Below, piece by piece: positions 9,308 to 18,200 of a stretch of 64,000 nt of DNA. A program made the translations under genes and the position numbers. Origin of the DNA: an uncultured Roseobacter sp. GTDB taxonomy: Bacteria; Pseudomonadota; Alphaproteobacteria; Rhodobacterales; Rhodobacteraceae. The notes under the pieces were generated by a model. The model had not been told where the DNA came from, made no database searches, and saw only the letters and a program-made list of their open reading frames with translations. Within the stretch, counting starts at the first letter, position 1, and every line of letters starts with the position of its first letter. The stretch lies in the NCBI GenBank assembly GCA_947488305.1, contig CANKZM010000006.1:62001-126000 (forward strand), in the 5' to 3' direction.

Positions 9308-9787
9308 ATGCAAAGCGTTGAGCTGAAGCCCGATTGGTCGTTTGTTTCAGATCACGTGATGGGCGGCGTGTCATCAGGCGCAGTGAACCATGAATCAATC
9401 CAAGGACGTGAAGCTGTCCAAATGACAGGGCGCGTCTCATTGAAGAACAATGGTGGATTTGTTCAGATCGCCTTTGATCTGGACGCTGCGGCGGAGGGTA
9501 TTGCGCCCGAAGACTGGACCGGTATCGAGTTTGGTCTTCTGGGGAACGACGAGGCCTATGACGTCAGATTGCGGACAACGCAACTGACCCGGCCATGGCA
9601 ATCCTATCGGTCCGAGATCGTGGTGCCCGCCAGGTGGACAATCACACGCGTCCCTTTTGCAGGTTTTGTGCCACATCGCACCGAAGCACGCTTTGATCCC
9701 TCGTCACTCAGGCGCATCGGACTATTGGCGATCGGACGGGTCTTTGAGGCCGACCTTGCGGTCAGCTACGTCGGTTTCTATCGATAG
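9308..9787 (+). CDS. CIA30 family protein
   Basis: The 159-residue protein begins with the DHVMGGVSSG signature of the CIA30 (complex I intermediate-associated protein 30) family and ends with the beta-rich IGLLAIGRVFEADLAVSYVG region. In mitochondria the family helps to assemble complex I; the bacterial role is not established, and the fold is a carbohydrate-binding-like jelly roll. A TTG at 9269 would give 172 residues, but the ATG at 9308 sits just before the conserved domain and is preferred. It is 42 bases after the channel gene. Confidence 0.75.
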   Translation: MQSVELKPDWSFVSDHVMGGVSSGAVNHESIQGREAVQMTGRVSLKNNGGFVQIAFDLDAAAEGIAPEDWTGIEFGLLGNDEAYDVRLRTTQLTRPWQSYRSEIVVPARWTITRVPFAGFVPHRTEARFDPSSLRRIGLLAIGRVFEADLAVSYVGFYR

Positions 9788-9923
9788 TCGCATCCGGCGC
9801 AGGTTGCCCGATTGTGATCACGGATTGGGCATCTGATGTCTGTTTTTCAGCTGTTTTTCCGTTTGGTAGGAAGCTGTTAAGAAACTTGCTTGCACTGGCT
9901 TTACTGTGCGTTACCCTTAAGGA

Positions 9924-11348
9924 ATGAAGAAAGAAGACAAGCACTTCAGCGAAATGATGCGCCCTGACGGCGTACGGGACCCCTACCAAAACTACGACGC
10001 ATGGTTCTCCAAACAGGACATCAACCGCCTGTCGAAGAAAGCGCAGGAGGCGGAAGCGTTTTTTCGCCGCACCGGCATCACATTCAACGTATATGGTCAG
10101 GCTGACGCCGAAGAACGGTTGATCCCGTTCGATCTGGTGCCCCGGATTTTGTCGAATACGGAGTGGAGCAAACTCTCACGTGGGATCGAACAGCGTGTGC
10201 GGGCCATCAACGCCTTTCTGCATGACATCTACAATCGTCAGGAAATCCTGCGGGCGGGTGTTGTGCCAGTGGATCTGATCGCCAATAACGAAGCTTTCCT
10301 GCCGCAAATGATGGATTTCACGCCTGCCGGTGGCGTCTACACCCATATTGTAGGCACGGACATCGTGCGCACCGGCGAGGATGAATTCTATGTATTGGAG
10401 GACAACGCCCGCACCCCGTCCGGCGTGAGCTACATGCTCGAAAATCGCGAGACGATGCTGCAAATGTTTCCTGAACTCTTCAGCAAGATCCGTGTGCAAC
10501 GCGTCAGCGACTACCCAAAGAACCTACGCCGCTCGCTCGAGGCGTCAGCGCCACCGGGCGTTCAAGGCAGACCCTGCGTCGTAGTGCTCACGCCGGGCAT
10601 CCATAACTCGGCCTACTATGAGCACAGTTTTCTGGCTGACCAGATGGGTGTCGAGCTCGTCGAGGGCCACGATCTGCGCGTCGTCGATGGCAATATCGCA
10701 ATGCGCACGACCCGGGGTTACAAGGTGATCGATGTCATTTACCGGCGTGTGGATGACGAGTTTCTGGATCCGCTGACCTTCAACCCACAGTCCATGCTTG
10801 GTGTGCCGGGCATTATGGATGTCTATCGCGCGGGGAATATCACCATCACCAATGCCCCGGGGACAGGGGTTGCGGATGACAAGGCGATCTACAGCTACGT
10901 ACCCGAGATTGTCGAGTTTTATACGGGTGAGAAAGCAATCCTAAAGAACGTGCAGACTCACCGTTGCTCCCAGCCGGATACGCTCAAATTTGTGCTCGAA
11001 AACCTGAAAGACCTTGTGGTCAAAGAGGTTCATGGGTCTGGAGGGTACGGCATGCTTGTCGGTCCGGCAGCGAGCAAGAAGGAGATTGCGGATTTTGCTG
11101 AAAAGCTGAAGGCGAAGCCTGCGAATTATATTGCTCAGCCAACCTTGTCGCTTTCGACAGTGCCGATCCTGACCGATGCGGGGCTCGCACCGCGCCATGT
11201 GGATTTGCGCCCCTTTGCACTGGTGTCGCCCAACGCGATAGACATTGTTCCCGGCGGATTGACCCGTGTGGCTTTGACCGAGGGCAGTCTGGTGGTCAAT
11301 TCCAGCCAGGGCGGCGGTACGAAAGACACGTGGGTATTGGAGGGCTGA
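9924..11348 (+). CDS. circularly permuted ATP-grasp protein (Anbu operon)
   Basis: The 474-residue protein matches the circularly permuted ATP-grasp type 2 family (formerly DUF404/407/403). It has the LIPFDLVPRIL opening, the EDNARTPSGVSYMLENR segment, the RRVDDEFLDPL motif and the C-terminal KEVHGSGGYGML and RPFALV segments that bind ATP and Mg2+. ATP-grasp enzymes of this type are predicted to ligate amino acids or peptides through an acyl-phosphate. It is the first gene of a tight four-gene operon. The ATG at 9924 follows AAGGA with almost no spacing, so initiation at the ATG at 9954 is possible. Confidence 0.9.
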   Translation: MKKEDKHFSEMMRPDGVRDPYQNYDAWFSKQDINRLSKKAQEAEAFFRRTGITFNVYGQADAEERLIPFDLVPRILSNTEWSKLSRGIEQRVRAINAFLHDIYNRQEILRAGVVPVDLIANNEAFLPQMMDFTPAGGVYTHIVGTDIVRTGEDEFYVLEDNARTPSGVSYMLENRETMLQMFPELFSKIRVQRVSDYPKNLRRSLEASAPPGVQGRPCVVVLTPGIHNSAYYEHSFLADQMGVELVEGHDLRVVDGNIAMRTTRGYKVIDVIYRRVDDEFLDPLTFNPQSMLGVPGIMDVYRAGNITITNAPGTGVADDKAIYSYVPEIVEFYTGEKAILKNVQTHRCSQPDTLKFVLENLKDLVVKEVHGSGGYGMLVGPAASKKEIADFAEKLKAKPANYIAQPTLSLSTVPILTDAGLAPRHVDLRPFALVSPNAIDIVPGGLTRVALTEGSLVVNSSQGGGTKDTWVLEG

Positions 11349-11349
11349 C

Positions 11350-12291
11350 ATGTTAGGTAAGACAGCTGGCGGCCTTTATTGGATGTTTCGCTCTTTGGAG
11401 CGCGCGGGTAATACCGCGCGCCTGATAGAGGCTGGATTTCGCATCGCGCTGACCCGTTCGACCGACCCGGAGTCAGAGTGGAAATCGATCATCGTGACGT
11501 CGGCGGCCCAAGCCGCTTTTGAGGCAAAATACAATGTCTATGATAGTACCAACGTCACCGATTTCCTGCTTCGGGACCCGGACAATCCCAATTCTGTTTT
11601 GTCGGTCATCAAGGTCGCGCGGGACAATGCGCGGCTGGTACGCACCGCACTGACAACCGAGGTCTGGTCGTCTGTTAACGAGACCTGGATGCTCTTTAAC
11701 CACATCCTCAAGGAGCCCGTGCCGGAAACGGATCTGCCGGAGGTATTGGCTGCTATTCGTCAACAGGCGTCTCTCGTCCGTGGCGCGCACAACGGCACCA
11801 TGCTTCGCAATGACATTTACGACTTTTGCCAGCTGGGCACTTTCATCGAACGCATGGACAGCACGTCGCGGATCATCGATGTAAAGTATCACGCTTTGTT
11901 GCCCGCAGCCTCCTTTGTCGGCAGCCGGATGGACAACGTGCAATGGGAGATGATCTTGCGGTCCGTATCAGCTCATGCGGCGTTTCGCTGGGCTGTCGAC
12001 GGTGACTATAACGCACCGAATATTGCGAACTTTCTTATCCTTGATCCGCGGTTGCCGAGATCACTGGCCTATTGCACCTCTCAATTGGTGAGTAATCTGG
12101 AATACCTCGCACAGGATTACGGGGAACCCTCCAAGAGCCTGGAACTGGCGCAAGACCTGCATGCACGGCTCAAGAACCATGACATCGGGTCGATTTTTGA
12201 CGAAGGGCTGCATGAATTTCTGACGCGCTTTATCAGCGACACCTCAGCTCTCGGTTTTCAGGTCGAACAGGATTACAGGTTTAACGCATAA
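11350..12291 (+). CDS. alpha-E domain protein (Anbu operon)
   Basis: This 313-residue, mostly helical protein belongs to the alpha-E family (formerly DUF403). The N-terminus (LGKTAGGLYWMFRSLERAGN) and the downstream FIERMDSTSRIIDVKYH stretch carry the conserved Glu and Arg residues that define it. Biochemical role is unknown; the family is found almost only beside circularly permuted ATP-grasp and transglutaminase genes. It starts one base after the ATP-grasp stop and its own stop overlaps the start of the transglutaminase gene (TAATG), which implies coupled translation. Confidence 0.9.
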   Translation: MLGKTAGGLYWMFRSLERAGNTARLIEAGFRIALTRSTDPESEWKSIIVTSAAQAAFEAKYNVYDSTNVTDFLLRDPDNPNSVLSVIKVARDNARLVRTALTTEVWSSVNETWMLFNHILKEPVPETDLPEVLAAIRQQASLVRGAHNGTMLRNDIYDFCQLGTFIERMDSTSRIIDVKYHALLPAASFVGSRMDNVQWEMILRSVSAHAAFRWAVDGDYNAPNIANFLILDPRLPRSLAYCTSQLVSNLEYLAQDYGEPSKSLELAQDLHARLKNHDIGSIFDEGLHEFLTRFISDTSALGFQVEQDYRFNA

Positions 12292-13088
12292 TGAAACTTT
12301 CCGTACGCCATACAACTGAGTACGCCTATGCTGAGCCAGTGGACTTCGCCTTGCAAAAAGTGCGCCTGCGCCCGCAGGACTCGCCTTTGCAGACCGTGCG
12401 GGAGTGGGACATCTCAATCGATGGTGGGCGGATCGAGGCCGATTATCGGGACCACTACGCCAACCTCGTCGATCTCGTCAGCGCTGAACGAGGGGCACAG
12501 AAACTGACGATCACGGCAAGCGGGACGGTTGAGACGCGGGATACGGCTGGAGTACTTGGCAAGGTCTATGGCCGGGCGCCGCTGTGGCATTTTCAACAGA
12601 GCTCGCCGCTGACACAACCCGGTGAGAGCACGCAGGCGTTTGTCGATGTCATTCGCGCGGCGGATGATACGCTCACCGGATTGCATGATCTGAGCGCCGA
12701 GGTCCTGAAGAAAGTGCCTTATGCTGTGGGTCATACGCAGTCGGATACCACCGCGGAAGAAGCGGTTCAGATCGGCAAGGGCGTGTGTCAGGATCATGCG
12801 AATATTTTTGTTACAGCCGCCCGCGCAGCGGGTATGCCGGCGCGATATGTCAGCGGATATTTGATGATGAATGATCGGGTGGATCAGGATGCGAGCCATG
12901 CCTGGGCTGAAGTGCATCTCGATGATCTCGGCTGGGTGAGTTTTGACGTATCCAACGGCGTTTGCCCGGATGATCGTTACATCCGCATTGCGATTGGTCG
13001 CGATGCCCATGATGCAGCCCCGATGCAGGGATTGCGTGGCGGGGCAGGGGATGAGAGCCTCATTGTATCTTTACAGGTCCAGCAGTAA
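12291..13088 (+). CDS. transglutaminase-like cysteine protease (Anbu operon)
   Basis: The 265-residue protein has an N-terminal bacterial transglutaminase-like domain (LSVRHTTEYAYAEPVDFAL) and a papain-like core with cysteine 166 in KGVCQDHAN, histidine 203 in ASHAWAEV and an aspartate about 15 residues later in the SFDVSNG strand. All three catalytic residues are present. It could hydrolyse or transfer an amide bond, perhaps cutting or re-forming the bond made by the ATP-grasp partner. It overlaps the alpha-E stop by one base. Confidence 0.92.
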   Translation: MKLSVRHTTEYAYAEPVDFALQKVRLRPQDSPLQTVREWDISIDGGRIEADYRDHYANLVDLVSAERGAQKLTITASGTVETRDTAGVLGKVYGRAPLWHFQQSSPLTQPGESTQAFVDVIRAADDTLTGLHDLSAEVLKKVPYAVGHTQSDTTAEEAVQIGKGVCQDHANIFVTAARAAGMPARYVSGYLMMNDRVDQDASHAWAEVHLDDLGWVSFDVSNGVCPDDRYIRIAIGRDAHDAAPMQGLRGGAGDESLIVSLQVQQ

Positions 13089-13123
13089 GGCTAGTCCAGC
13101 GAAACAATTCTAACTGGGTTTAC

Positions 13124-13858
13124 ATGACTTACTGCGTTGGTATGCGCCTTAACTCCGGGCTGGTTTTCATGTCCGATACCCGCACGAACGCGGGCGTGGA
13201 CAATTTTTCCACAAGTCGAAAGCTCTTTACGTGGTCGATCCCGGGGGAGCGTTCCATCACCATCATGACAGCCGGGAACCTTGCGACGACGCAGGCGATG
13301 GTCAGCCTGTTGGACGAACGCTCAGAAGCGGTGGAGGATCGTGATCCCGGTATCCTGAACCAGCCGTCAATGTTTCAGGTTGCCCGTCTGGTCGGGGCGA
13401 CGTTGAAAGAGGTTATTGCCTACAGCACGCCGGCTGGCCCCGAATCCAACAGCGATCAGTTTAGCGCGTCGGTCATTGTCGGCGGGCAGATCAAGGGCGG
13501 GCGCCCGACGATCTTCCTCGTGTATCCGCAGGGGAATTTCATCGAGATCACTGAAGATACACCGTTCTTTCAGATTGGCGAGACGAAGTACGGCAAACCC
13601 ATCCTTGTGCGGGCGTATGACGCCGATATGGCCTTTGAGCAGGCTCTGAAACTGTTGATGGTGTCATTCGATTCGACCACGAAGTCGAATTTGTCGGTCG
13701 GGCTTCCTTTTGACGTACATGTGTACGAGAACGACACGTTCAACGCGGACAAACAGCTTCGCATAGATGAAAATGATGAAATTTATCAGGCGATTTCGTC
13801 ACAGTGGGGGGAAGCGCTTAAGTCCGCTCTTGATGTGTTGCCGGAATATAAAGTCTGA
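13124..13858 (+). CDS. Anbu, proteasome-type peptidase
   Basis: This is a 244-residue proteasome-homologous subunit. It begins MTYCVGMRLNSGLVFMSDTR, so removal of the initiator methionine exposes threonine 2 as N-terminal nucleophile, as in HslV and proteasome beta subunits; the aspartate and lysine positions (SDTRT, SRKLF) are also present. Anbu forms open helical rings and has no dedicated unfoldase. No ATPase such as HslU is nearby. It is the fourth gene of the ATP-grasp operon, 35 bases after the transglutaminase, and converges on the IclR gene with 19 bases between stops. Confidence 0.9.
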   Translation: MTYCVGMRLNSGLVFMSDTRTNAGVDNFSTSRKLFTWSIPGERSITIMTAGNLATTQAMVSLLDERSEAVEDRDPGILNQPSMFQVARLVGATLKEVIAYSTPAGPESNSDQFSASVIVGGQIKGGRPTIFLVYPQGNFIEITEDTPFFQIGETKYGKPILVRAYDADMAFEQALKLLMVSFDSTTKSNLSVGLPFDVHVYENDTFNADKQLRIDENDEIYQAISSQWGEALKSALDVLPEYKV

Positions 13859-13877
13859 AAGACTCTGCCCTTCGTTC

Positions 13878-14663
13878 TCAGGCGTTGATGACTTCTGAAA
13901 GCTCGTCAGCGGCCTCTTTCAGTGTATCTACCTTGGCAATCAGCTCGTTCAGGGTGATGCGTTGTAGAGGGGCGTTAACAGAAAGCGTGGAGACTAGACG
14001 ATTCTGTGCATCATGAACAGGGACAGCCACGGCGGTCATGCCTTCCATGAATTCTTCATCATCCACCGAGAAACCGCGTTTACGTGTCAGCTCCAACTCT
14101 GATTTCAGCTTTGCCCGGTCGGTGATTGTGCCCGGGACGTAGCGATCCAGCGGCAGGTTGTCGAGCAGCCTGTTCAAATAGGATGTCCGCAAGGATGAGA
14201 GGTACATCTTGCCACTTGCCGTGCAATGAAACGGGACTTTTGACCCGATTGGCAATTGAATGCGCAGCGGCCAGTGCGTTTCGACCCTATCGAGATAGAT
14301 CATCCCTTCTCTGTCAGGCGTGGCGATGTTGCAGGTCTCACCAAAAGTATCCGCAACCCGGCTGAGAATAGCCATTCGCAATGTGCGCAGTCGTTGCGAC
14401 GACATTGTGTTTACTGAAAGCTGTCTTAGTCGAGGGCCGGGCCCGTAGGACCGGCCGTCGATGTCGCGTTGCAGGAAGCCTTCCTCCTCAGCCGTGTGAA
14501 ACAGACGATGCAAGGTCGGCTTCGGCAGATTCAGTTGGTCTTTCAACGCAGAAGGCGTCACAGGCACCCCAGCCTTGGCGACCTCCTCCAACAGGACCAG
14601 AAGCCTAAGATTGGTAGGTATCTGGCCCTGCTTGTCAGAGGAGAGGTCGTCCGGCATTTGCAT
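13878..14663 (-). CDS. IclR family transcriptional regulator
   Basis: The 261-residue protein has an N-terminal winged helix (about residues 15-80: LRLLVLLEEVAKAGVPVTPS, LPKPTLHRLFHTAEEEGFL) and a C-terminal IclR effector domain that includes GSKVPFHCTASGKMYLS and the STLSVNAP strand. It is the last gene after the TRAP genes, 15 bases from dctM, and most likely controls them and the divergent GMC oxidoreductase in response to a substrate or metabolite. A matching inverted repeat lies at 18135-18177. Confidence 0.9.
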   Translation of the reverse strand: MQMPDDLSSDKQGQIPTNLRLLVLLEEVAKAGVPVTPSALKDQLNLPKPTLHRLFHTAEEEGFLQRDIDGRSYGPGPRLRQLSVNTMSSQRLRTLRMAILSRVADTFGETCNIATPDREGMIYLDRVETHWPLRIQLPIGSKVPFHCTASGKMYLSSLRTSYLNRLLDNLPLDRYVPGTITDRAKLKSELELTRKRGFSVDDEEFMEGMTAVAVPVHDAQNRLVSTLSVNAPLQRITLNELIAKVDTLKEAADELSEVINA

Positions 14664-14678
14664 ACCTCTTAAGTTTGC

Positions 14679-16037
14679 CTATCTACCAGGCACCAGGAAC
14701 AGCGCCAGATCTGGCACCAATGCTACTAGAATCCAGGTCGCCATCAAGGCAAAGAGATACATTGTTGAGTATCTAAGCAACCTGAAATAAGGCACCCCGG
14801 TTACCCCTGACGCCACGTAAAGGTTCAGCCCGTATGGTGGGGTGATGAACCCGATGGAAGCGCCGACAAGGAAGACCACCGCAAAGTGGATGGGATCGAC
14901 GCCGACACTGGCAGCGATAGGTGCGAGGATTGGCGCCAGGATGATCGTGACAGGCAAGGATTCAAGAACCATACCGGACACAAACACGATGACCATCGCT
15001 GTCGCAAGAACAGCGTAGTAGCCGCCCATCGAGGTTACGAAGTCTCCGATCACCTGCTGGGCTCCCAGCAAGGAAAGGATCTGCTGCATCACAACAGACA
15101 CCGCGATCAGTGGCGCGAGAATGCCAGTGATCTGAGCCGAACGCACAACGATGCTCGGGATTTCGGGCAGTGTGAACCCGTCAACCAGCAACATCTCACC
15201 GTAGCTTTTCTCGTCCCATGACTTGTTGTCCTTGATCCGGAAAAGCCGGCTAAGTGCCCAGCTCACAAGTCCGGCAATCACACCAAAGCCCACGGTCACA
15301 CCAGCAGCTTCGGTCGGCGAGAATTTACCGGTGTAGATGCCCCAGAGAACGAGGAAGATGGCGAAGAAGCCAAGCCAACCGCCCAATGCCGTCTTTGAAA
15401 TACGGGCCGGATTGATGGCGATCAGGTGTCCCCAGCCGTTTTTGGTGCAGACGATCCAGCAGGTTGCCATCATGGCGAGGACCATCAATGTGCCGGGGAT
15501 AATGCCCGCAATAAACAGCTCGCCAACTTCAAGCTGGAGCAGGAAGCCGTAAACGATGAAGATAATCGACGGCGGAATGATGATACCAACCGTACCACCA
15601 GCGGCGGCTGTCGCTGCCGAGAAGCGTTCATCGTAGCCACCTTTGACCATTTCAGGGTGCAGCATTGAACCGATTGTAGCGGTTGTTGCTGAGTTCGACC
15701 CAGAGATGGCAGCAAAGAGTCCGCACGCGCCGATTGACGCCATGGCAAGGCCACCGCGCAACCAGCCCAGACAGGCATAGGCAAAGTCTGATAATCGTTT
15801 CGCAATCCCGGATTTGTTGATGAGGTCACCGGTGAGGATGAACAGCGGCATCGCCAGAAGCGCATAGCCTTTGTTGAAGACGTTCAGCAGTTCCGCGCCC
15901 ATGTTGTCGAGCGTGAGCCCAAGGACAAAAGAACAACCGATGACCCAATATGCGATGACCAGCAAAACCGGTACGCCGAGCATGAAAAGTCCTGTGACGC
16001 CGAGCGATATCAGCGTGATTATGGTGCTGTCAGCCAT
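14679..16037 (-). CDS. dctM: TRAP transporter large permease (DctM)
   Basis: This 452-residue membrane protein has a dozen or so hydrophobic segments and carries the DctM features AISGSNSATTATIGSMLHPEM and GIIIPPSIIFIVYG. With DctQ and the periplasmic binding protein it imports a carboxylate or related solute driven by the sodium gradient. Its start overlaps the last bases of dctQ (both at 16037). The substrate is unknown; the linkage to a GMC oxidoreductase suggests a hydroxylated compound. Confidence 0.93.
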   Translation of the reverse strand: MADSTIITLISLGVTGLFMLGVPVLLVIAYWVIGCSFVLGLTLDNMGAELLNVFNKGYALLAMPLFILTGDLINKSGIAKRLSDFAYACLGWLRGGLAMASIGACGLFAAISGSNSATTATIGSMLHPEMVKGGYDERFSAATAAAGGTVGIIIPPSIIFIVYGFLLQLEVGELFIAGIIPGTLMVLAMMATCWIVCTKNGWGHLIAINPARISKTALGGWLGFFAIFLVLWGIYTGKFSPTEAAGVTVGFGVIAGLVSWALSRLFRIKDNKSWDEKSYGEMLLVDGFTLPEIPSIVVRSAQITGILAPLIAVSVVMQQILSLLGAQQVIGDFVTSMGGYYAVLATAMVIVFVSGMVLESLPVTIILAPILAPIAASVGVDPIHFAVVFLVGASIGFITPPYGLNLYVASGVTGVPYFRLLRYSTMYLFALMATWILVALVPDLALFLVPGR

Positions 16038-16705
16038 TATGTGTCTCCCCCGATCACAGCTTGCTCAATAAGCGGCTCACCAGCGCGGTATTTGCGCAAG
16101 TCGTCTTGAATGTTCTCCATCGCACGTCCTGCGATCAGTACCGCAGCGATAGGTGCCGTCATGAGGAACCACCATTGCATGGTATTGTCGGTGCCCAGCA
16201 CAATCTGAAAGTTGGATGCAGAATTTGCAGTAACGCGCAGGGTCGTGACGAAAAGGATGAGGGCAAAGCCCATCCACAAAAAGAAGTCTAGGGTCAGGCA
16301 TGTAAGCTGCCCGGTCGGCCCCATCTTTGTTCGAAACTCCGAAAAACTCAGGTGCGTGCGCAGCCGAATATTATAGGCAGCTCCGAACCACGCCATGACC
16401 ATAAAGAGGAACGGCGGGATCGTTGTGGACCAAGGCCACTGACTGCTGAAGATGAAGCGGTCGATAACGGCCCAGAAGATGATAAAGCCAATGGCAAGAT
16501 ATGCCGCGACCATGACCGTACGTTCCAGATGACGATCAAGTAAGGGTATTTTGTGATAGATCACAGATAAGAGATATCCACCGAAGAGCATAACGATCAA
16601 ACCCAACGGCCAAATTGCATCGGAACCCATCGCGTTGCTGATCTCAAAGCTATCCTGCGATGCAATAGCTGAGATAATCGCGCCCATTTCAGAAATAGTA
16701 GACAA
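16037..16705 (-). CDS. dctQ: TRAP transporter small permease (DctQ)
   Basis: The 222-residue protein has four main hydrophobic segments and matches the DctQ pattern, including the FMVMAWFGAAYNIRLRTHLS stretch at the second-third helix junction. It forms the membrane complex with DctM. Its N-terminal ~40 residues are longer than usual and could add a segment. It overlaps dctM by one base and lies 158 bases downstream of dctP, separated by a hairpin. Confidence 0.9.
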   Translation of the reverse strand: MSTISEMGAIISAIASQDSFEISNAMGSDAIWPLGLIVMLFGGYLLSVIYHKIPLLDRHLERTVMVAAYLAIGFIIFWAVIDRFIFSSQWPWSTTIPPFLFMVMAWFGAAYNIRLRTHLSFSEFRTKMGPTGQLTCLTLDFFLWMGFALILFVTTLRVTANSASNFQIVLGTDNTMQWWFLMTAPIAAVLIAGRAMENIQDDLRKYRAGEPLIEQAVIGGDT

Positions 16706-16815
16706 ACCCTGTCCCTCCCAAAGGTTTGATCCGCGCTGGAGCCCGAAACTTGGAAAAGCGCGTGTTTGCGCGCGTTTTCAGCGTATTGGCGTTTTTGGTG
16801 CTGCGGATACGATGG

Positions 16816-16839
16816 CCGGCCCCCAAAAGCGGGGACCGG
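16816..16839 (-). promoter_or_regulatory. intercistronic hairpin between dctP and dctQ
   Basis: Arms CCGGCCCCC and GGGGACCGG can pair over about nine positions with one mismatch and a short A-rich loop. On the coding (minus) strand no T-run follows, so it is more likely an mRNA-stabilising or attenuating stem than a full terminator. Such stems often let the binding protein gene be expressed more strongly than the permease genes. Confidence 0.5.
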
Positions 16840-16863
16840 TTCTTTCGTCTGAAAGCGTTTAAC

Positions 16864-18093
16864 TTAGGCTTTCCACCAGCGACGTGGCTCAACGTTTTCA
16901 GCCAGCGCATGTGGGTTGTTCCGGACTTCGTTGTAGATGTCCTGATAGGTGTCGATGCCACCGGCCCAGCCGTTGATCCGCTCCCGCCATTGCTCCCACA
17001 ACTGTGGTTGGAACTCAGGCGAGCACATTTCTTCGGCTTTCTTACGCTCGGCATCCGACAGAGTCGCCATGCGAACGTTGTTTTGCGCGAAGATTGTGTC
17101 TGGCAGCTGTGGATCGGAGAATCCAACGGTGTTCACAAGCGCTGCTTCGTTTGCTGCCTGCACATGAACCTGAGTCAGATATGCTGCTTCCATAACAGCG
17201 TCTTGCAGTTCTCCGCCAAGGCTGTCGAACACAGATGCCGACATGGCTGTGTGCTCTGTGCCGCAGAAGAAGCGCAGATCGACACACTGGCTGACCACCG
17301 GAGACATGTTCGCATATGCCACAGCAGACGCCCATGTTTCCGCACCATCAATCAGGCCTGTTTTCAGACCATCGAGGGTTTCTTCCCAAGCAATCGGCAC
17401 TGGGTTGAGGTTCAGTGCGTTCATCGCAATCCGGCCAAGCTGAGTGCCCGTAACCCGGTTCTTTGTACCCGCAAGCTGTTCGACGCTTGTCACAGTTTCG
17501 GCGTCTTGCCATTTCAGGCCCAACTGGATGCCGCGCAGTTCCGCGTGAGTGAAGAGGAACTTCAGGCCGTGACGTTTCTCGAAGGGCTCACGCAGGATGC
17601 GCTGGGACTCTGGGCTGTACATAAAGTAGTACTGGTCAGCCCGTGTGCGGAACATATACGCGTAGTCCAGAACGTTCAGGTAGGGCGCGCCACCTGCAGA
17701 GTTTTGCGTCGACGCGGCATACATGTCGACGATTCCCTGCTGAGTCTTTTCAACGCAGCTTAGCTGGTTACAGATCTGGTTGTTGCCGATGAACTCTACG
17801 CGAATCTCGCCATCTGTGCGGCTTTCGAGGTCGCGAGCGAACTCCAAAACACCCGCCCGTTCGATCAGAAGGTTTTGTTGGTTGAAGCCTGCAGCGCCAA
17901 ATTTCAGAGTGAATTTTGCTTCTTTGGCAAACCGCTTTTCATAAGTAGATTCAGCGGCTTTGGCCAGATTTGCAACACTCATTGCGCCGCCAAATGTACC
18001 TGCTGCGAGCAGTGTCGAGCTCAGGCCATAGCGCCCGGCGATCTTGAAAAGATCACGGCGGGATATGCCCTTGATATTATTTTGAACTTTCAT
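16864..18093 (-). CDS. dctP: TRAP transporter substrate-binding protein (DctP), Tat-exported
   Basis: The 409-residue periplasmic binding protein starts with a twin-arginine signal (SRRDLFK at residues 11-17, followed by a hydrophobic stretch and a probable cleavage after AKA near residue 46). The DctP-fold segments LRGIQLGLKWQDAETVTSVE and LNLNPVPIAWEETLDGLKTG, with DGAETWASA after them, hold the substrate. It is longer than many DctP proteins (about 330-360 residues), with extra sequence at the C-terminus. Tat export suggests folding before secretion, perhaps with a bound ligand or metal. It is the first gene of the operon. Confidence 0.92.
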   Translation of the reverse strand: MKVQNNIKGISRRDLFKIAGRYGLSSTLLAAGTFGGAMSVANLAKAAESTYEKRFAKEAKFTLKFGAAGFNQQNLLIERAGVLEFARDLESRTDGEIRVEFIGNNQICNQLSCVEKTQQGIVDMYAASTQNSAGGAPYLNVLDYAYMFRTRADQYYFMYSPESQRILREPFEKRHGLKFLFTHAELRGIQLGLKWQDAETVTSVEQLAGTKNRVTGTQLGRIAMNALNLNPVPIAWEETLDGLKTGLIDGAETWASAVAYANMSPVVSQCVDLRFFCGTEHTAMSASVFDSLGGELQDAVMEAAYLTQVHVQAANEAALVNTVGFSDPQLPDTIFAQNNVRMATLSDAERKKAEEMCSPEFQPQLWEQWRERINGWAGGIDTYQDIYNEVRNNPHALAENVEPRRWWKA

Positions 18094-18134
18094 GCGTTCC
18101 TCCCTGAACGTTAATTATTGAGACGTTTAGTCCC

Positions 18135-18177
18135 AAAAAACTCTAGTATGGTTAAGCGATTTTGCATAGAGTTTTTT
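18135..18177. promoter_or_regulatory. perfect inverted repeat in the dctP/GMC divergent promoter region
   Basis: AAAAAACTCTA at 18135-18145 and TAGAGTTTTTT at 18167-18177 are exact reverse complements of 11 bases, separated by 21 bases. Their centres are 32 bases apart, about three helical turns. The site lies between the divergent start codons at 18093 and 18201. It is a good candidate operator for the IclR regulator encoded in the same module; binding is inferred. Confidence 0.6.
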
Positions 18178-18200
18178 TAACCTACATGGAGGATAGTGAC

